Positions 16,451 through 25,116 of a stretch of 64,000 nucleotides of DNA are shown here, one piece after another. Under the pieces are notes generated by a model, which ran no database searches, was not told where the DNA came from, and was given only the letters and a program-made list of their open reading frames with translations. The DNA lies in the NCBI GenBank assembly GCA_039679855.1, contig JBDKUE010000121.1:1-64000 (forward strand). Direction: 5' to 3'. Both the position numbers and the translations under genes were made by a program. The first letter of the stretch is position 1. Each line of letters opens with the position of its first letter. This DNA comes from UBA5314 sp039679855. GTDB lineage: Bacteria; Bacillota; Syntrophomonadia; Syntrophomonadales; Syntrophomonadaceae.

Positions 16451-16479
16451 AACAAGCCTGAGCAAAACCCAGGCTTGTT
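16451..16479 (-). terminator. Terminator-like hairpin after the HDOD gene
   Basis: A near-perfect dyad (AACAAGCCTG...CAGGCTTGTT) lies 31 nt beyond the stop of the HDOD gene. On the minus strand it is followed by the weak tract ATATT, so termination may be partial. It also separates this unit from the kor operon. Confidence 0.5.
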
Positions 16480-16509
16480 CTGTCGTTTATATGATTTTTA
16501 TTTTCAAAC

Positions 16510-17355
16510 TTATTGAAGGCTGGTGGGATCGGATAAAAAATCAGTCATATCGGAAATGATCGCTTCCAGATCCTCTTCGGAAACACCCAGCAAGGCCAGG
16601 GATTCAGGATAGACCGGATACAAAAGGCCATCCACACCCATTCCTATGCCCATCGATAAACAAACCGCATCGGCCAGGTGAACAATGGCTGTCAGCTTCT
16701 GGTCTTCGGAAGCCTGTCCCGGTTGGTGGTGCTTCTCTATGGCTTCGACCAGTTGAATAGGAATACTCCATCTTTCAGCCAGACGGGCCCCTACTATCGC
16801 GTGATTAAAACCGAGAATCTGATCTTCGGCATCCATAAAGGGTATTTCCTGCGATGTAACCAATTCCACCACTTCATGATAGGCCTCTTTCATGTACCGA
16901 TTTAATATCACCTTACCGATGTCGTGCAACAGACCAGCGGTGTAGGCTAAATCCAGATTGCTGTAGCGGCTGCGCCTGGCAATGAGACGGGCGGCGATGG
17001 CACAGGCCTGGGAATGGCGCCATAGTTCGCCTTCCTCCAGGGCATAGCCTTCATATTTCTTCTGCAGCAAATCACTGACTGCGGCGGCCAGGACAATACC
17101 GCGAATCGTCTTAAAACCGAGCAAAACCACGGCATCGGTCACTGTTGCAATGCGCCGGGCGAAGCCATAATAGGCAGAATTGGCCATACGCAAAACGCGG
17201 GTGGTCATAGCCTGATCCTGATCGAGCACCTTATGTATATCCTGCGCCGTGGATTCCGGGTCCTCAGTCAACTGCATAACCCGTATTACCACCTGGGGAA
17301 GCGCTGGAATGTCATTTACCGCTTCTATAATATTTTCCAGGCTTACTTTTTCCAC
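16510..17355 (-). CDS. HDOD-domain protein
   Basis: A 281-residue protein with a single HDOD domain covering most of its length. The sequence ALPQVVIRVMQL (about 18-29), RVLRMANSAYYG (53-64) and LLHDIGKVIL (about 141-150) match the family. Unlike true HD phosphohydrolases, HDOD proteins usually lack full metal ligands, although this one keeps an HD pair. HDOD proteins occur in signalling and stress or chemotaxis contexts with unclear mechanism. It follows a 142-residue protein of unknown function by 13 nt and may be co-transcribed with it. Confidence 0.85.
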   Translation of the reverse strand: MEKVSLENIIEAVNDIPALPQVVIRVMQLTEDPESTAQDIHKVLDQDQAMTTRVLRMANSAYYGFARRIATVTDAVVLLGFKTIRGIVLAAAVSDLLQKKYEGYALEEGELWRHSQACAIAARLIARRSRYSNLDLAYTAGLLHDIGKVILNRYMKEAYHEVVELVTSQEIPFMDAEDQILGFNHAIVGARLAERWSIPIQLVEAIEKHHQPGQASEDQKLTAIVHLADAVCLSMGIGMGVDGLLYPVYPESLALLGVSEEDLEAIISDMTDFLSDPTSLQ

Positions 17356-17368
17356 GCTCCGTCCTCCT

Positions 17369-17797
17369 TTACTTCCAATTATCCATTTTGCGCTTAAGAA
17401 TCTGCTGGTTTAACCTCAACTCTTCATTGACGCGCAAGAAAATTCTTTCCATATCCAAACGGGATAAATTCAGTTCATCGGGCTCCAGTACCTCAACTTT
17501 TCTAAATTCCTCTTTCATTGTAAACCGAATGGCGTCCTCGATGGAATCAGCCGAAAATACGATTATAACCGGGGCGAAACTCACAGTCTTGTCACTAACT
17601 TCGTCATGTATGGTATAGACCTCCTGGCTCATATCTATGTCTTCAACCACTATTCCCTGAATAGGAACATTGCGGCTTAAAGTAGCCTGCTGCTGCCGGG
17701 TGGCTTCTGCAATATCAGCGCTGTTTTTTCCCCCGAAAAGACCGGATTTACCCTTCCCCGCATAATCGAAGCGGACCCGAAGTCTGAGTTTTCCCAT
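17369..17797 (-). CDS. Hypothetical protein
   Basis: A 142-residue protein I do not recognise. It is polar with no membrane segment. The N-terminal part is basic (KLRLRVRFDYAGKGKSG), the middle is beta-rich with hydrophobic strands (VPIQGIVVEDIDMSQEV, SFAPVIIVFSADSIEDAI), and the C-terminal 35 residues (SRLDMERIFLRVNEELRLNQQILKRKM) are predicted helical and coiled-coil-like. It sits between a CobT-like gene and an HDOD gene on the same strand with short gaps, so one transcript is likely. Confidence 0.65.
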   Translation of the reverse strand: MGKLRLRVRFDYAGKGKSGLFGGKNSADIAEATRQQQATLSRNVPIQGIVVEDIDMSQEVYTIHDEVSDKTVSFAPVIIVFSADSIEDAIRFTMKEEFRKVEVLEPDELNLSRLDMERIFLRVNEELRLNQQILKRKMDNWK

Positions 17798-17839
17798 ACA
17801 ACGTTTCCTCCTATATAATTAGTATATATCACCAGGTTA

Positions 17840-18805
17840 TCATTGGTAAAAGCTCATAGTCATTTCAGCCATAAACATTCCCATAACTGCGGCCAGACCC
17901 TCGCCATAATTAAGGTCCAGATCAAACCAGGGCTCGAGTTGCAAACGCTCCAAAATAAACCGGTGCCCGGGTTCCATGGCCAGGCTGGGGCAAAATAAAT
18001 TGGGCAGGCTTTTGTTGTTGAGCATAACAGCCAAAAGAGCTGCAACAGAAGTCACAAATCCATCTAAAATAATCGGAATGTCGTAGTGCTCCGCTTCGCT
18101 GATGAATCCTGTTAAGGCCGCAATCTCCAAACCGCCGAAACGAGCTAGAATATCCAGCACATTGTTCGGATCAGGGATTTCGTTATCCATCGCCTGCCTC
18201 AACAGTTCTATTTTCCTGGCGATGCGACCTGCCCCTGCGCTTCCCGGTCCGATCATCAACTCCAACGGAAGACGCAGAGCAACCGATCCCAAGGCCGAAG
18301 CGCTAAGTGTATTGCCTATTCCTATTTCACCCAGACCGACCATATCATAGTCATACCGTTTTACATACTCCCAGGCTGTCCGGCCGGATTCCAGGGCGGA
18401 CAGCACCTCGCCATAATCCATGGCGTCTTCATCAATGAAATTGCGGGTGCCTTTTCTGATCTTTTTCTTAATTAAATCTGGATTATCCATATCATCAAAC
18501 AAACCCAGGTCGAAAATCCATTCTTTCTTCCCCAGGCGCTCCAAGAGCTTTGAAATGGGACTGCTGCCGTCCAAGTGGGAATCAACAATACGCCCGGAGC
18601 CAAGAGCTTGATAGCTGCTAGTTCCTTCCCGGCTTACGCCATGGTCCCCGGCAAAAACCAGCAAGGCCCAGTCCCTACCCCGGCACCCCAGAGCTTCAAA
18701 CTGGCGGTACAGCGTGTTTAATTTTCCCATCCCGTTAATAACCGGGCTCTTACTGCTCATTAGGCCTTGACCAGACCTATCATTCATTATTATTGACCAG
18801 TTCAA
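17840..18805 (-). CDS. CobT-like nicotinate-nucleotide:base phosphoribosyltransferase
   Basis: A protein of up to 321 residues in the CobT family, which activates the lower-ligand base of cobamides using nicotinate mononucleotide. Both catalytic glutamates are recognisable: E160 in GLGEIGIGNT and E302 in LNYGEGLAAVMG. FAGDHGVSREG, RFGGLEIAALTGFI and LDGFVTSVAAL are other family signatures. The base-binding region differs from textbook CobT (SSYQALGSGRIVDSHLDG), so the preferred base may not be dimethylbenzimidazole. Start is uncertain: TTG 18805, ATG 18787, or ATG later. No other cobamide-synthesis gene is nearby, but a cobalamin-dependent methionine synthase is encoded at 53.7-56.2 kb. Confidence 0.75.
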   Translation of the reverse strand: MNWSIIMNDRSGQGLMSSKSPVINGMGKLNTLYRQFEALGCRGRDWALLVFAGDHGVSREGTSSYQALGSGRIVDSHLDGSSPISKLLERLGKKEWIFDLGLFDDMDNPDLIKKKIRKGTRNFIDEDAMDYGEVLSALESGRTAWEYVKRYDYDMVGLGEIGIGNTLSASALGSVALRLPLELMIGPGSAGAGRIARKIELLRQAMDNEIPDPNNVLDILARFGGLEIAALTGFISEAEHYDIPIILDGFVTSVAALLAVMLNNKSLPNLFCPSLAMEPGHRFILERLQLEPWFDLDLNYGEGLAAVMGMFMAEMTMSFYQ

Positions 18806-18841
18806 CCAACCCGGTTAAACGGCATTTATAGTTCAAACAGC

Positions 18842-19588
18842 TCATAGTTTTTTGCTCCTGTTAGCTACGGCTTCTTTTTTAAGGCGTTCAACCTCGCCCG
18901 GGGTAAGATAGCGAAACTTCCCGGAAGCTACCCCCTGAAGGCTCAAAAAAGATAAAGCCGTCCTTTGCAGATGTACTACAGGGAAGCCAACCGCCGCACA
19001 CATTCTGCGCACTTCCCGCTTTCTCCCTTCCCCCAACTCCATTTCCAACAGGCTGCTTTCAGCTGAACTGGCCAAAACCTTAACCCCCGCCGGTGAAGTC
19101 ATTCCATCCTCCAGGTTTACTCCTTTGCGCAGCCTTTGCAGGGCTTCCCGGCTTACGCATCCTTTAACCCTGACCCGGTAGCGCTTCTTAACTCCAAAAC
19201 GGGGATGAGTTATAAGGTTGGCAAAATCTCCATCATTGGTCATCAACAGCAAACCTTCGCTGTCATAGTCCAGGCGTCCAACCGGAAACACCCGGGTGTC
19301 AATTCTTTCCACCAACTGGGCGACGGTAGACCTCCCTTGAGGATCATCCATACTGCATATAACCCCCAGGGGCTTGTTGAGCAGCAAGTATACAGACCGC
19401 TCCTGGGTGATGGCAGTTCCATCCACTTTTATTTCATCTTTTTCCGGTTCCACTTGAACGCCCTGCTCACGGATTACTACCCCGTTGACCATCACCCGCC
19501 CCCGGGCAATGAGTTCTTCGGCCTTGCGCCGGGAGGTAATTCCAGCCTGGGCGATATATTTGGCCAGCCTCAAATCATCCACCTGCAT
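18842..19588 (-). CDS. rluB: rRNA pseudouridine synthase, RsuA/RluB family
   Basis: A 248-residue enzyme that isomerises uridine in rRNA. Residues 5-50 form an S4 RNA-binding domain (RLAKYIAQAGITSRRKAEELI), and the catalytic domain carries VGRLDYDSEGLLLMTNDG with the active-site aspartate. KREVRRMCAAVGFPVVHLQR is the usual C-terminal signature. Which member of the RsuA/RluB/RluE/RluF set it is cannot be settled; RluB is the common one in Firmicutes. The gene diverges from folE. Confidence 0.85.
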   Translation of the reverse strand: MQVDDLRLAKYIAQAGITSRRKAEELIARGRVMVNGVVIREQGVQVEPEKDEIKVDGTAITQERSVYLLLNKPLGVICSMDDPQGRSTVAQLVERIDTRVFPVGRLDYDSEGLLLMTNDGDFANLITHPRFGVKKRYRVRVKGCVSREALQRLRKGVNLEDGMTSPAGVKVLASSAESSLLEMELGEGRKREVRRMCAAVGFPVVHLQRTALSFLSLQGVASGKFRYLTPGEVERLKKEAVANRSKKL

Positions 19589-19763
19589 TATATAAACATA
19601 GGAATATTATCAAACATTTTCTACACCGATATTCTATCTCCTTCATTTGGCCGCCGGCTTCGGAGGGGTTTGTAAAGTTTGGGAGCCAATACACGGTTAG
19701 GGTTGCCAATGTACAAGTATACAGATATTAAGGCTACAATTTATAATCATTTTCTACGCTTTC

Positions 19764-19772
19764 TGATATGAT
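19764..19772 (+). promoter_or_regulatory. Possible extended -10 promoter for folE
   Basis: TGA-TATGAT is an extended -10 hexamer about 53 nt before the folE start. No good -35 is present at 16-18 nt spacing. The 236-bp gap to the divergent rluB must hold promoters for both genes, and I see nothing else in it. Confidence 0.35.
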
Positions 19773-19824
19773 AGACATAATGAACAGCTGACTTCTTCGA
19801 GTTACCATAAAGGCGGCGATATTA

Positions 19825-20400
19825 ATGTCTAAAGTAGGAATTGACAAAGCAAAAATTGAAACTGCAGTTCAGATGATACTGGAGGCCATTGGGGAAGACC
19901 CGCATCGGGAAGGTTTGATAAATACACCGGGGCGGGTAGCCCGGTTGTACGAGGAGGTTTTCGCCGGATTGGACAAGGACCCCAGTGAATTATTGGAAGT
20001 TCTGTTCACCGAATACCACGACGAACTGGTCCTTGTTAAAGACATTCCCCTCTATTCGATGTGTGAACACCACCTGCTTCCCTTTTATGGCAAGGCCCAT
20101 GTGGCCTATATTCCCAAGGGAGGCAAAGTTGTGGGCATCAGCAAACTGGCCCGAGTCACCGAGGCCTATGCCCGGCGTCCCCAGTTGCAGGAACGCCTGA
20201 CTTCGCAGATTGCGGACTGCATCAACCAGACCCTGAAACCACATGGAGTAGCAGTGGTCATTCAAGCCGAACACATGTGTATGACCATGCGCGGAGTCAA
20301 GAAACCCGGTGCTCTTACCGTAACATCTGCAGTCCGGGGAATATTCGAGACCAGAGCCGAGACCCGGGCGGAGCTGTTATCCCTAATTCTCAACAAATAA
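19825..20400 (+). CDS. folE: GTP cyclohydrolase I
   Basis: A 191-residue type I GTP cyclohydrolase, which converts GTP to dihydroneopterin triphosphate for folate synthesis or for the preQ0 branch of queuosine synthesis. Zinc ligands are C80, H83 and C152 in SMCEHHLLPF and AEHMCMTMRGVKKPG. GREGLINTPGRVARLYEE-type and KLARVTEAYARRPQLQERLT segments are also canonical. The organism encodes late queuosine genes at 42.5-45.7 kb, so both uses are possible. Confidence 0.95.
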   Translation: MSKVGIDKAKIETAVQMILEAIGEDPHREGLINTPGRVARLYEEVFAGLDKDPSELLEVLFTEYHDELVLVKDIPLYSMCEHHLLPFYGKAHVAYIPKGGKVVGISKLARVTEAYARRPQLQERLTSQIADCINQTLKPHGVAVVIQAEHMCMTMRGVKKPGALTVTSAVRGIFETRAETRAELLSLILNK

Positions 20401-20452
20401 GTGAAGATCAAAAGGCGGCTTAGACCAGGTCGGCAAGAAGGAGGTTATAATA

Positions 20453-21310
20453 ATGACCAATGTGGCGATTATCGGGGCGGGAAAAGGTGGAACTTCCATA
20501 TTAAAAGCACTGAACGGCATTCCAGCCATTAATATTATAGGCATGTGCGATGTCAACACCAATTCTGAAGGTATGGTTTTGGCCAGAAATCTGGGAGTTC
20601 TCAATTATACGGATATAAAAGCGATGCTCGCTCTTCCGGCCCTGGAACTGGTCATCGAGGCGACCGGGAGCCCCCGGGTGCAGGAAATGATCAATGAGTC
20701 AAAATCGGCGCATACTGCCATTGTCGATTCTCATGGAGCCAACCTGATGATGACCCTGGTTGAGTCCCGTGAGGATATGATTCACTCCCTGCACGAGGAA
20801 GCCACTCGCCTGGCCGATATGTCCAGGGACTTGTCCAATACCATTCAAGAGATTCGGCGGGTAATCGAGGAAGTAGCCCAGCAGGCTCATACAACCGCTC
20901 GACAGGGTAGCCAGCTGATATCTTCCTCCCGGGAAGCCGAGCAGAGCCTTACGGAAACCGGTGAAGTTTTGAAAATTATCAGCTCAACGGCGCAGCAAAC
21001 CAAACTGCTGGGTTTTAACGCCGCCATTGAAGCCGCCCGCAGCGGTGAACATGGCCGCGGGTTTGCCGTGGTAGCAGATGAAGTACGCAAGTTGGCGGAA
21101 TTTAGCACCATTTCCGCTCATAAGATTTCAAGTATTTTAAGCAACATCGAACATGCTTTCACCACTATAAACAAAGGCATTGACGAGGCTGGCTCCACTA
21201 TGCTGAAACAAGCCAAGCTGACTGAATCGGCGGCTGCCAATATCCAGGAGCTGGAAGCGATGTCTGAAGAACTGCTGGCCACTGCTGACAATCTAGCCAA
21301 ACTGGGATAA
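20453..21310 (+). CDS. Soluble chemoreceptor-like protein with Rossmann-fold N-terminal domain
   Basis: A 285-residue fusion. Residues 1-105 form a dinucleotide-binding Rossmann domain: NVAIIGAGKGGTSIL has a GxGxxG at 8-13, then MCDVN at 31-35 and LVIEATGSPRVQEMI at 66-80, as in homoserine or aspartate dehydrogenase-type NAD-binding domains. Residues 115-285 are a methyl-accepting chemotaxis signalling hairpin whose tip (about 187-214) carries NAAIEAARSGE and GRGFAVVADEVRKLAE, the CheA/CheW-contact region. No transmembrane segment exists, so it is cytoplasmic. A strong AAGGAGG precedes the ATG. The natural reading is an intracellular sensor of NAD(P)(H) or a related nucleotide. No che or fla genes are in the window. 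Confidence 0.88.
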   Translation: MTNVAIIGAGKGGTSILKALNGIPAINIIGMCDVNTNSEGMVLARNLGVLNYTDIKAMLALPALELVIEATGSPRVQEMINESKSAHTAIVDSHGANLMMTLVESREDMIHSLHEEATRLADMSRDLSNTIQEIRRVIEEVAQQAHTTARQGSQLISSSREAEQSLTETGEVLKIISSTAQQTKLLGFNAAIEAARSGEHGRGFAVVADEVRKLAEFSTISAHKISSILSNIEHAFTTINKGIDEAGSTMLKQAKLTESAAANIQELEAMSEELLATADNLAKLG

Positions 21311-21326
21311 GGCACCCATTATCTGT

Positions 21327-22736
21327 CTATAGATTAATAGAGAAAGGGGTAAATCCGGAACGCGGTATGTACCCTGCCCTATCCAGATCCAGCACGTATT
21401 CGCGCTGGTATTCTTTTTTATGGGAAGCAACGCGCTGCAAAAGCTCGGCCAGCTTTTCAATTTCAGCAAATGTATTATAAGCGCCGAGGCTTATTCTGAC
21501 CAAACCAGGCATCTGCCAGACCGGCATACGGGCATACTCATCCAGGTTGGCCGGTTCTTCCTGCCCCAGGAGATACCTCACATAGGGTTGAGCGCAGAAG
21601 CACCCGGTTCTTACTCCAATTCCACCTTCATGAGCCAGTATAGCTCCGAGCAGGCTGTGATTGACATCCCGCATATTGAAGCTGACCACCCCTACCCGGG
21701 GCAGGCTGCCATAGACGGTCAATCCGGGTATTCCCTTAAAAAGCCTCATGGCATACTCGGTAAGCTGTTCCTCATAAGCGGCAATTCTCTCCATTCCTAT
21801 AGAATCCAATATCATTAAGGTCTCAGATAAGGCCAAGGCTCCGATGAGATTTGGCGAACCTGCTTCATCCCGATCAGGAACCCCTCCCCATTTGACCTGG
21901 CTTTTACCCACTAGGGCAACAGTTCCGCCTCCCACATATTCCGGCATTCCTTTTAAAAAGGTGTCCCTCGGTCCAATCAAAACTCCGGCACCAAAGGGAG
22001 CGTATATTTTATGACCTGAAAAGGCCAGATAATCGATGTGCTCAGGGTGCCCGTGCGGCTTCATATCCAGGGTCAGGTGCGGCGCATATTGAGCCGCGTC
22101 GAGCATAAAACGGGCTCCGTATTCATGGGCCAGGGCGGCTAAATGCCCTATATTGTTGATATGGCCGGTTACATTTGAAGCTCCACAAACCGTGAGCAGC
22201 CGCACTCGGGGATACCAAAAGCGCAGTTTCCTTGACACGTCCTGCAGATCGAGGCGGCCTTCACCGTCCAGTCCGGCATAGTCAACGCGCCCCGCGCGGC
22301 GCCATGGCAGGTCGTTGGAATGGTGTTCCATAATTGTGCCTACTACCACATCGGTTGGCGACAGGTTTAAGCGATAGGACAGCTTGTTGATAGCTTCGGT
22401 GGTGTTTTTGACGATAATCACAGCATCCCGTTCGGGATCGGCTGTAACAAAACGGGCTATGTCTTCATGGCATTCATCGAAAAGCTGTGAAGACAGGAGC
22501 GATTTATGCCCGGTGCCCCGGTGCACTCCAGAATACCATTTTAAGTAATCTTTCAATTTTTCGTAAACTGGCTTCAGGGCTGGGGTGCTGGCTGCATTAT
22601 CGAAATTAATAAATCGGGCCTGCCGGCTGCCGCGCAACGGCACTCTGACGTCAATGCCCAAAACCATCTTTCTGAACCGCTTGACATTAAAACTCTGGCT
22701 TTTAATTATCTTCACCCCGGTAGTTACTCTTCTCAT
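21327..22736 (-). CDS. Class V aminotransferase, cysteine desulfurase-like
   Basis: A 469-residue PLP enzyme of the SufS/CsdA group. FDNAASTPA opens the fold, the PLP lysine is in FSGHKIYAPFGAGVLIG, and a cysteine lies at the expected active loop in RTGCFCAQPYV. Substrate specificity is unproven: it may release sulfur from cysteine or act on another substrate. About 25 N-terminal residues precede the conserved region and a later ATG is possible. The next gene upstream encodes a DsrE-like protein (53-nt gap), which fits sulfur relay. There is no scaffold gene such as sufU or iscU nearby. Confidence 0.8.
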   Translation of the reverse strand: MRRVTTGVKIIKSQSFNVKRFRKMVLGIDVRVPLRGSRQARFINFDNAASTPALKPVYEKLKDYLKWYSGVHRGTGHKSLLSSQLFDECHEDIARFVTADPERDAVIIVKNTTEAINKLSYRLNLSPTDVVVGTIMEHHSNDLPWRRAGRVDYAGLDGEGRLDLQDVSRKLRFWYPRVRLLTVCGASNVTGHINNIGHLAALAHEYGARFMLDAAQYAPHLTLDMKPHGHPEHIDYLAFSGHKIYAPFGAGVLIGPRDTFLKGMPEYVGGGTVALVGKSQVKWGGVPDRDEAGSPNLIGALALSETLMILDSIGMERIAAYEEQLTEYAMRLFKGIPGLTVYGSLPRVGVVSFNMRDVNHSLLGAILAHEGGIGVRTGCFCAQPYVRYLLGQEEPANLDEYARMPVWQMPGLVRISLGAYNTFAEIEKLAELLQRVASHKKEYQREYVLDLDRAGYIPRSGFTPFSINL

Positions 22737-22789
22737 ACATAATACGGGGGCAAAGACCCAAGTGACACTACTTTAATAACCCGGGGAGT

Positions 22790-23269
22790 TTATATGAAAA
22801 GCTGAAGTTTGGCCGAGGCAGCGTCTTTTATATAGGCCTTAACATCCATAGCTTCCACTCCCGCTATCATTTCTTCCAACTTAAAGCCCATAATATCCAG
22901 CGAGAGCTGGCAAGCGCAAAAGCGCACTCCTTTATTTTGAGCCCCTTTGATAAAAGCGGGCAGTCCGGGAGTGTTTTCATCTTCCATCATGTCCAGCAGC
23001 ATCATTTTTCCCAGACCTGCCATATTCATGCGAGAAAGGGGCAGATAGGCCGCCCCTTTTGGGGTGGTAAGAGTAAACATCTGCTCATAGAGGCTTTTGT
23101 CCTCCAGGGTCATTTTTTCTGGATCCCTCAATAACATTAGACCCCAAAAAGCAAAAAACATGGTGGTTTCCATGTCCAGTTCACGGGCTCCGTTGGCTAT
23201 GATAAAAGCGGCTAGGGCTTTGTCGTAGTCGGCGCTGAACAGTAATAGATTGGCTTTTTCATCGCTCAT
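22790..23269 (-). CDS. DsrE/DsrF/DrsH-like family protein
   Basis: A 159-residue protein of the DsrE-like peroxiredoxin-related family (COG2210 type). It has MEDENTPGLPAFIKGAQNKGVRFCACQLSLDIMGF with a cysteine pair (FCACQ) at the position of sulfur-carrying cysteines in the family, and an N-terminal LLLFSADYDKALAAFIIANGARELDMETTMFFAFWG that is typical. It is likely a cytoplasmic or membrane-associated sulfur carrier. The neighbouring gene 53 nt downstream is a cysteine desulfurase-like enzyme. Confidence 0.82.
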   Translation of the reverse strand: MSDEKANLLLFSADYDKALAAFIIANGARELDMETTMFFAFWGLMLLRDPEKMTLEDKSLYEQMFTLTTPKGAAYLPLSRMNMAGLGKMMLLDMMEDENTPGLPAFIKGAQNKGVRFCACQLSLDIMGFKLEEMIAGVEAMDVKAYIKDAASAKLQLFI

Positions 23270-23321
23270 AACTATCCCACCTTTTCAAAATATATGATTT
23301 TATTGTGCTCCTTAATTGCAT

Positions 23322-23347
23322 AAAAAAACCGGCCTATAAAGGCCGAT
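23322..23347 (-). terminator. Rho-independent terminator after fhs
   Basis: Minus-strand TCGGCC-TTTATA-GGCCGG followed by seven T, 29 nt past the fhs stop. It ends the fhs transcript before the DsrE-like gene. Confidence 0.85.
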
Positions 23348-23375
23348 TTAGACTTGCGTATATTATGGTCTGTTT

Positions 23376-25043
23376 TTAAAAAAGTCCGACTATGGTGCCG
23401 TCCTCACGGATATCAATCTTTTCCGCCGCGGGAGTCTTGCCAAGTCCCGGCATAGTCATAACATCCCCGGCCAGGGGAACCACAAAACCGGCCCCAGCCG
23501 ACAAGCGCACTTCTCTGATGCTGACGTCAAAGCCTCTGGGCCGTCCCAATAGACTGGCGTTGTCGGATAATGAATACTGGGTTTTGGCCATGCATACCGG
23601 AAGCCTGCCGTAACCCTGTTTCTCCAACCTTTCCAGGGTCCGGGCAGCGGCCGGTGAATACTGCACACCGTCTGCACCGTATATTCTGCGGCAGATTATT
23701 TCGATCTTGCCTGCCAGGCTTTCCTCAAGGTCATAGAGATATTGGAATCGACCGGGTTTGTCGCAGGCATTAAGAACCCTTTCGGCTAGTTCCAGACCTC
23801 CCCTTCCACCTTCGGCCCATACTCTGGAAAGGGCCATGTCCGCCCCCAGACTGTGGCATTTGTCCATAAGCAGCTTTATTTCTTCCGGACTGTCGGTGGG
23901 AAATTCATTGATCGCCACCACCACTGGCAGCCCGAAGCTGTGTACATTGTCAAGGTGCTTCTCCAGGTTGGCGAAACCTTTTTCCAGAGCGTCCAGGTTG
24001 GGTATCTGCCACTGCTCTTTATTTAAGCCCCCATGGTTTTTCAACGCCTTGATGCTGGCCACCAAAACGACCGCGTCCGGTTTGAAACCACCGTAGCGGC
24101 ACACAATGTCAAAGAACTTCTCGGCCCCCAGATCGGCACCGAACCCGGCTTCGGTAACCATTACGTCGCCCAGTTTCAATCCCATCCGGGTGGCCACAAT
24201 GCTGTTGGCCCCGTGCGCGATATTGGCAAAAGGTCCGCCGTGAATAAAGGCCGGCGTATTCTCCAGGGTCTGTACCAGATTGGGTTTTATAGCATCCTTG
24301 GCCAGCAAAGCCATCGAGCCTGCTGCCTGCAGGTCATCGGCCGTCACTTCCCTTCCGTCATAGGTATAGGCCACCACGATCTTTTTAAAACGCTCTTTTA
24401 AATCCATTAAGTCCCGGGCCAGGCATAAGGCTGCCATTACTTCAGAGGCCACGCTGATATCAAACCCCGATTCCCGGGGAACCCCATTTATCTTCCCCCC
24501 CAGACCGAGGACGATGTTGCGCAGAGCCCTTTCATTCAAGTCCATGGCCCTTCGCCATACAATCTGGCGCGGATCTATCCCCAGGCGGTTGTCGTGATGA
24601 ATGTGGTTGTCGAGCAGGGCCGCCAGGAGGTTGTGCGCCGTGCTGACCGCGTGTATGTCACCGGTGAAATGGAGGTTGATATCCTCCATGGGCACCACCT
24701 GGGCAAACCCGCCCCCGGCAGCCCCTCCTTTTACCCCAAAGCTGGGGCCCAATGAAGGCTCGCGCAGGCCGATAACCGCGTTTTTTCCAAGCAGATTCAG
24801 GGCCTGTCCCAAACCGACCGTGGTAGTAGTCTTACCTTCACCAGCCGCGGTTGGATTTATTGCCGTAACCAGGACCAGTTTGCCGTCCGGTTTTCCTTCC
24901 CGCCTTTTAAGAACATCGAGAGACACCTTTGCTTTGTATTTTCCATATAGTTCTATATCGTCCTCATCAAGTCCCAAGCCGGCGGCTATTTCATTTATAG
25001 GCTTCATCCGGGCACCCTGGGCTATTTCAATGTCGCTCTTCAA
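23376..25043 (-). CDS. fhs: Formate-tetrahydrofolate ligase
   Basis: A 555-residue enzyme that joins formate to tetrahydrofolate with ATP, forming 10-formyl-THF, for one-carbon metabolism or the Wood-Ljungdahl methyl branch. The nucleotide loop TAINPTAAGEGKTTTTVGLGQAL, REPSLGPSFGVKGGAAGGG and EAGFGADLGAEKFFDI are family landmarks. I take the start as TTG at 25043 (M-KSDIEIAQGARMKPI): it matches family N-termini, and AAGGAGGT lies 7 nt upstream. The frame is open six codons further to a GTG at 25061, but that start would place the ribosome-binding site inside the gene. Confidence 0.95.
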   Translation of the reverse strand: MKSDIEIAQGARMKPINEIAAGLGLDEDDIELYGKYKAKVSLDVLKRREGKPDGKLVLVTAINPTAAGEGKTTTTVGLGQALNLLGKNAVIGLREPSLGPSFGVKGGAAGGGFAQVVPMEDINLHFTGDIHAVSTAHNLLAALLDNHIHHDNRLGIDPRQIVWRRAMDLNERALRNIVLGLGGKINGVPRESGFDISVASEVMAALCLARDLMDLKERFKKIVVAYTYDGREVTADDLQAAGSMALLAKDAIKPNLVQTLENTPAFIHGGPFANIAHGANSIVATRMGLKLGDVMVTEAGFGADLGAEKFFDIVCRYGGFKPDAVVLVASIKALKNHGGLNKEQWQIPNLDALEKGFANLEKHLDNVHSFGLPVVVAINEFPTDSPEEIKLLMDKCHSLGADMALSRVWAEGGRGGLELAERVLNACDKPGRFQYLYDLEESLAGKIEIICRRIYGADGVQYSPAAARTLERLEKQGYGRLPVCMAKTQYSLSDNASLLGRPRGFDVSIREVRLSAGAGFVVPLAGDVMTMPGLGKTPAAEKIDIREDGTIVGLF

Positions 25044-25116
25044 CGTCAAAACCTCCTTCACCAGCTCTTCCGAATATAATGTTCCCTATTTACGTTATTT
25101 TTCCTGCTTATTGAAC

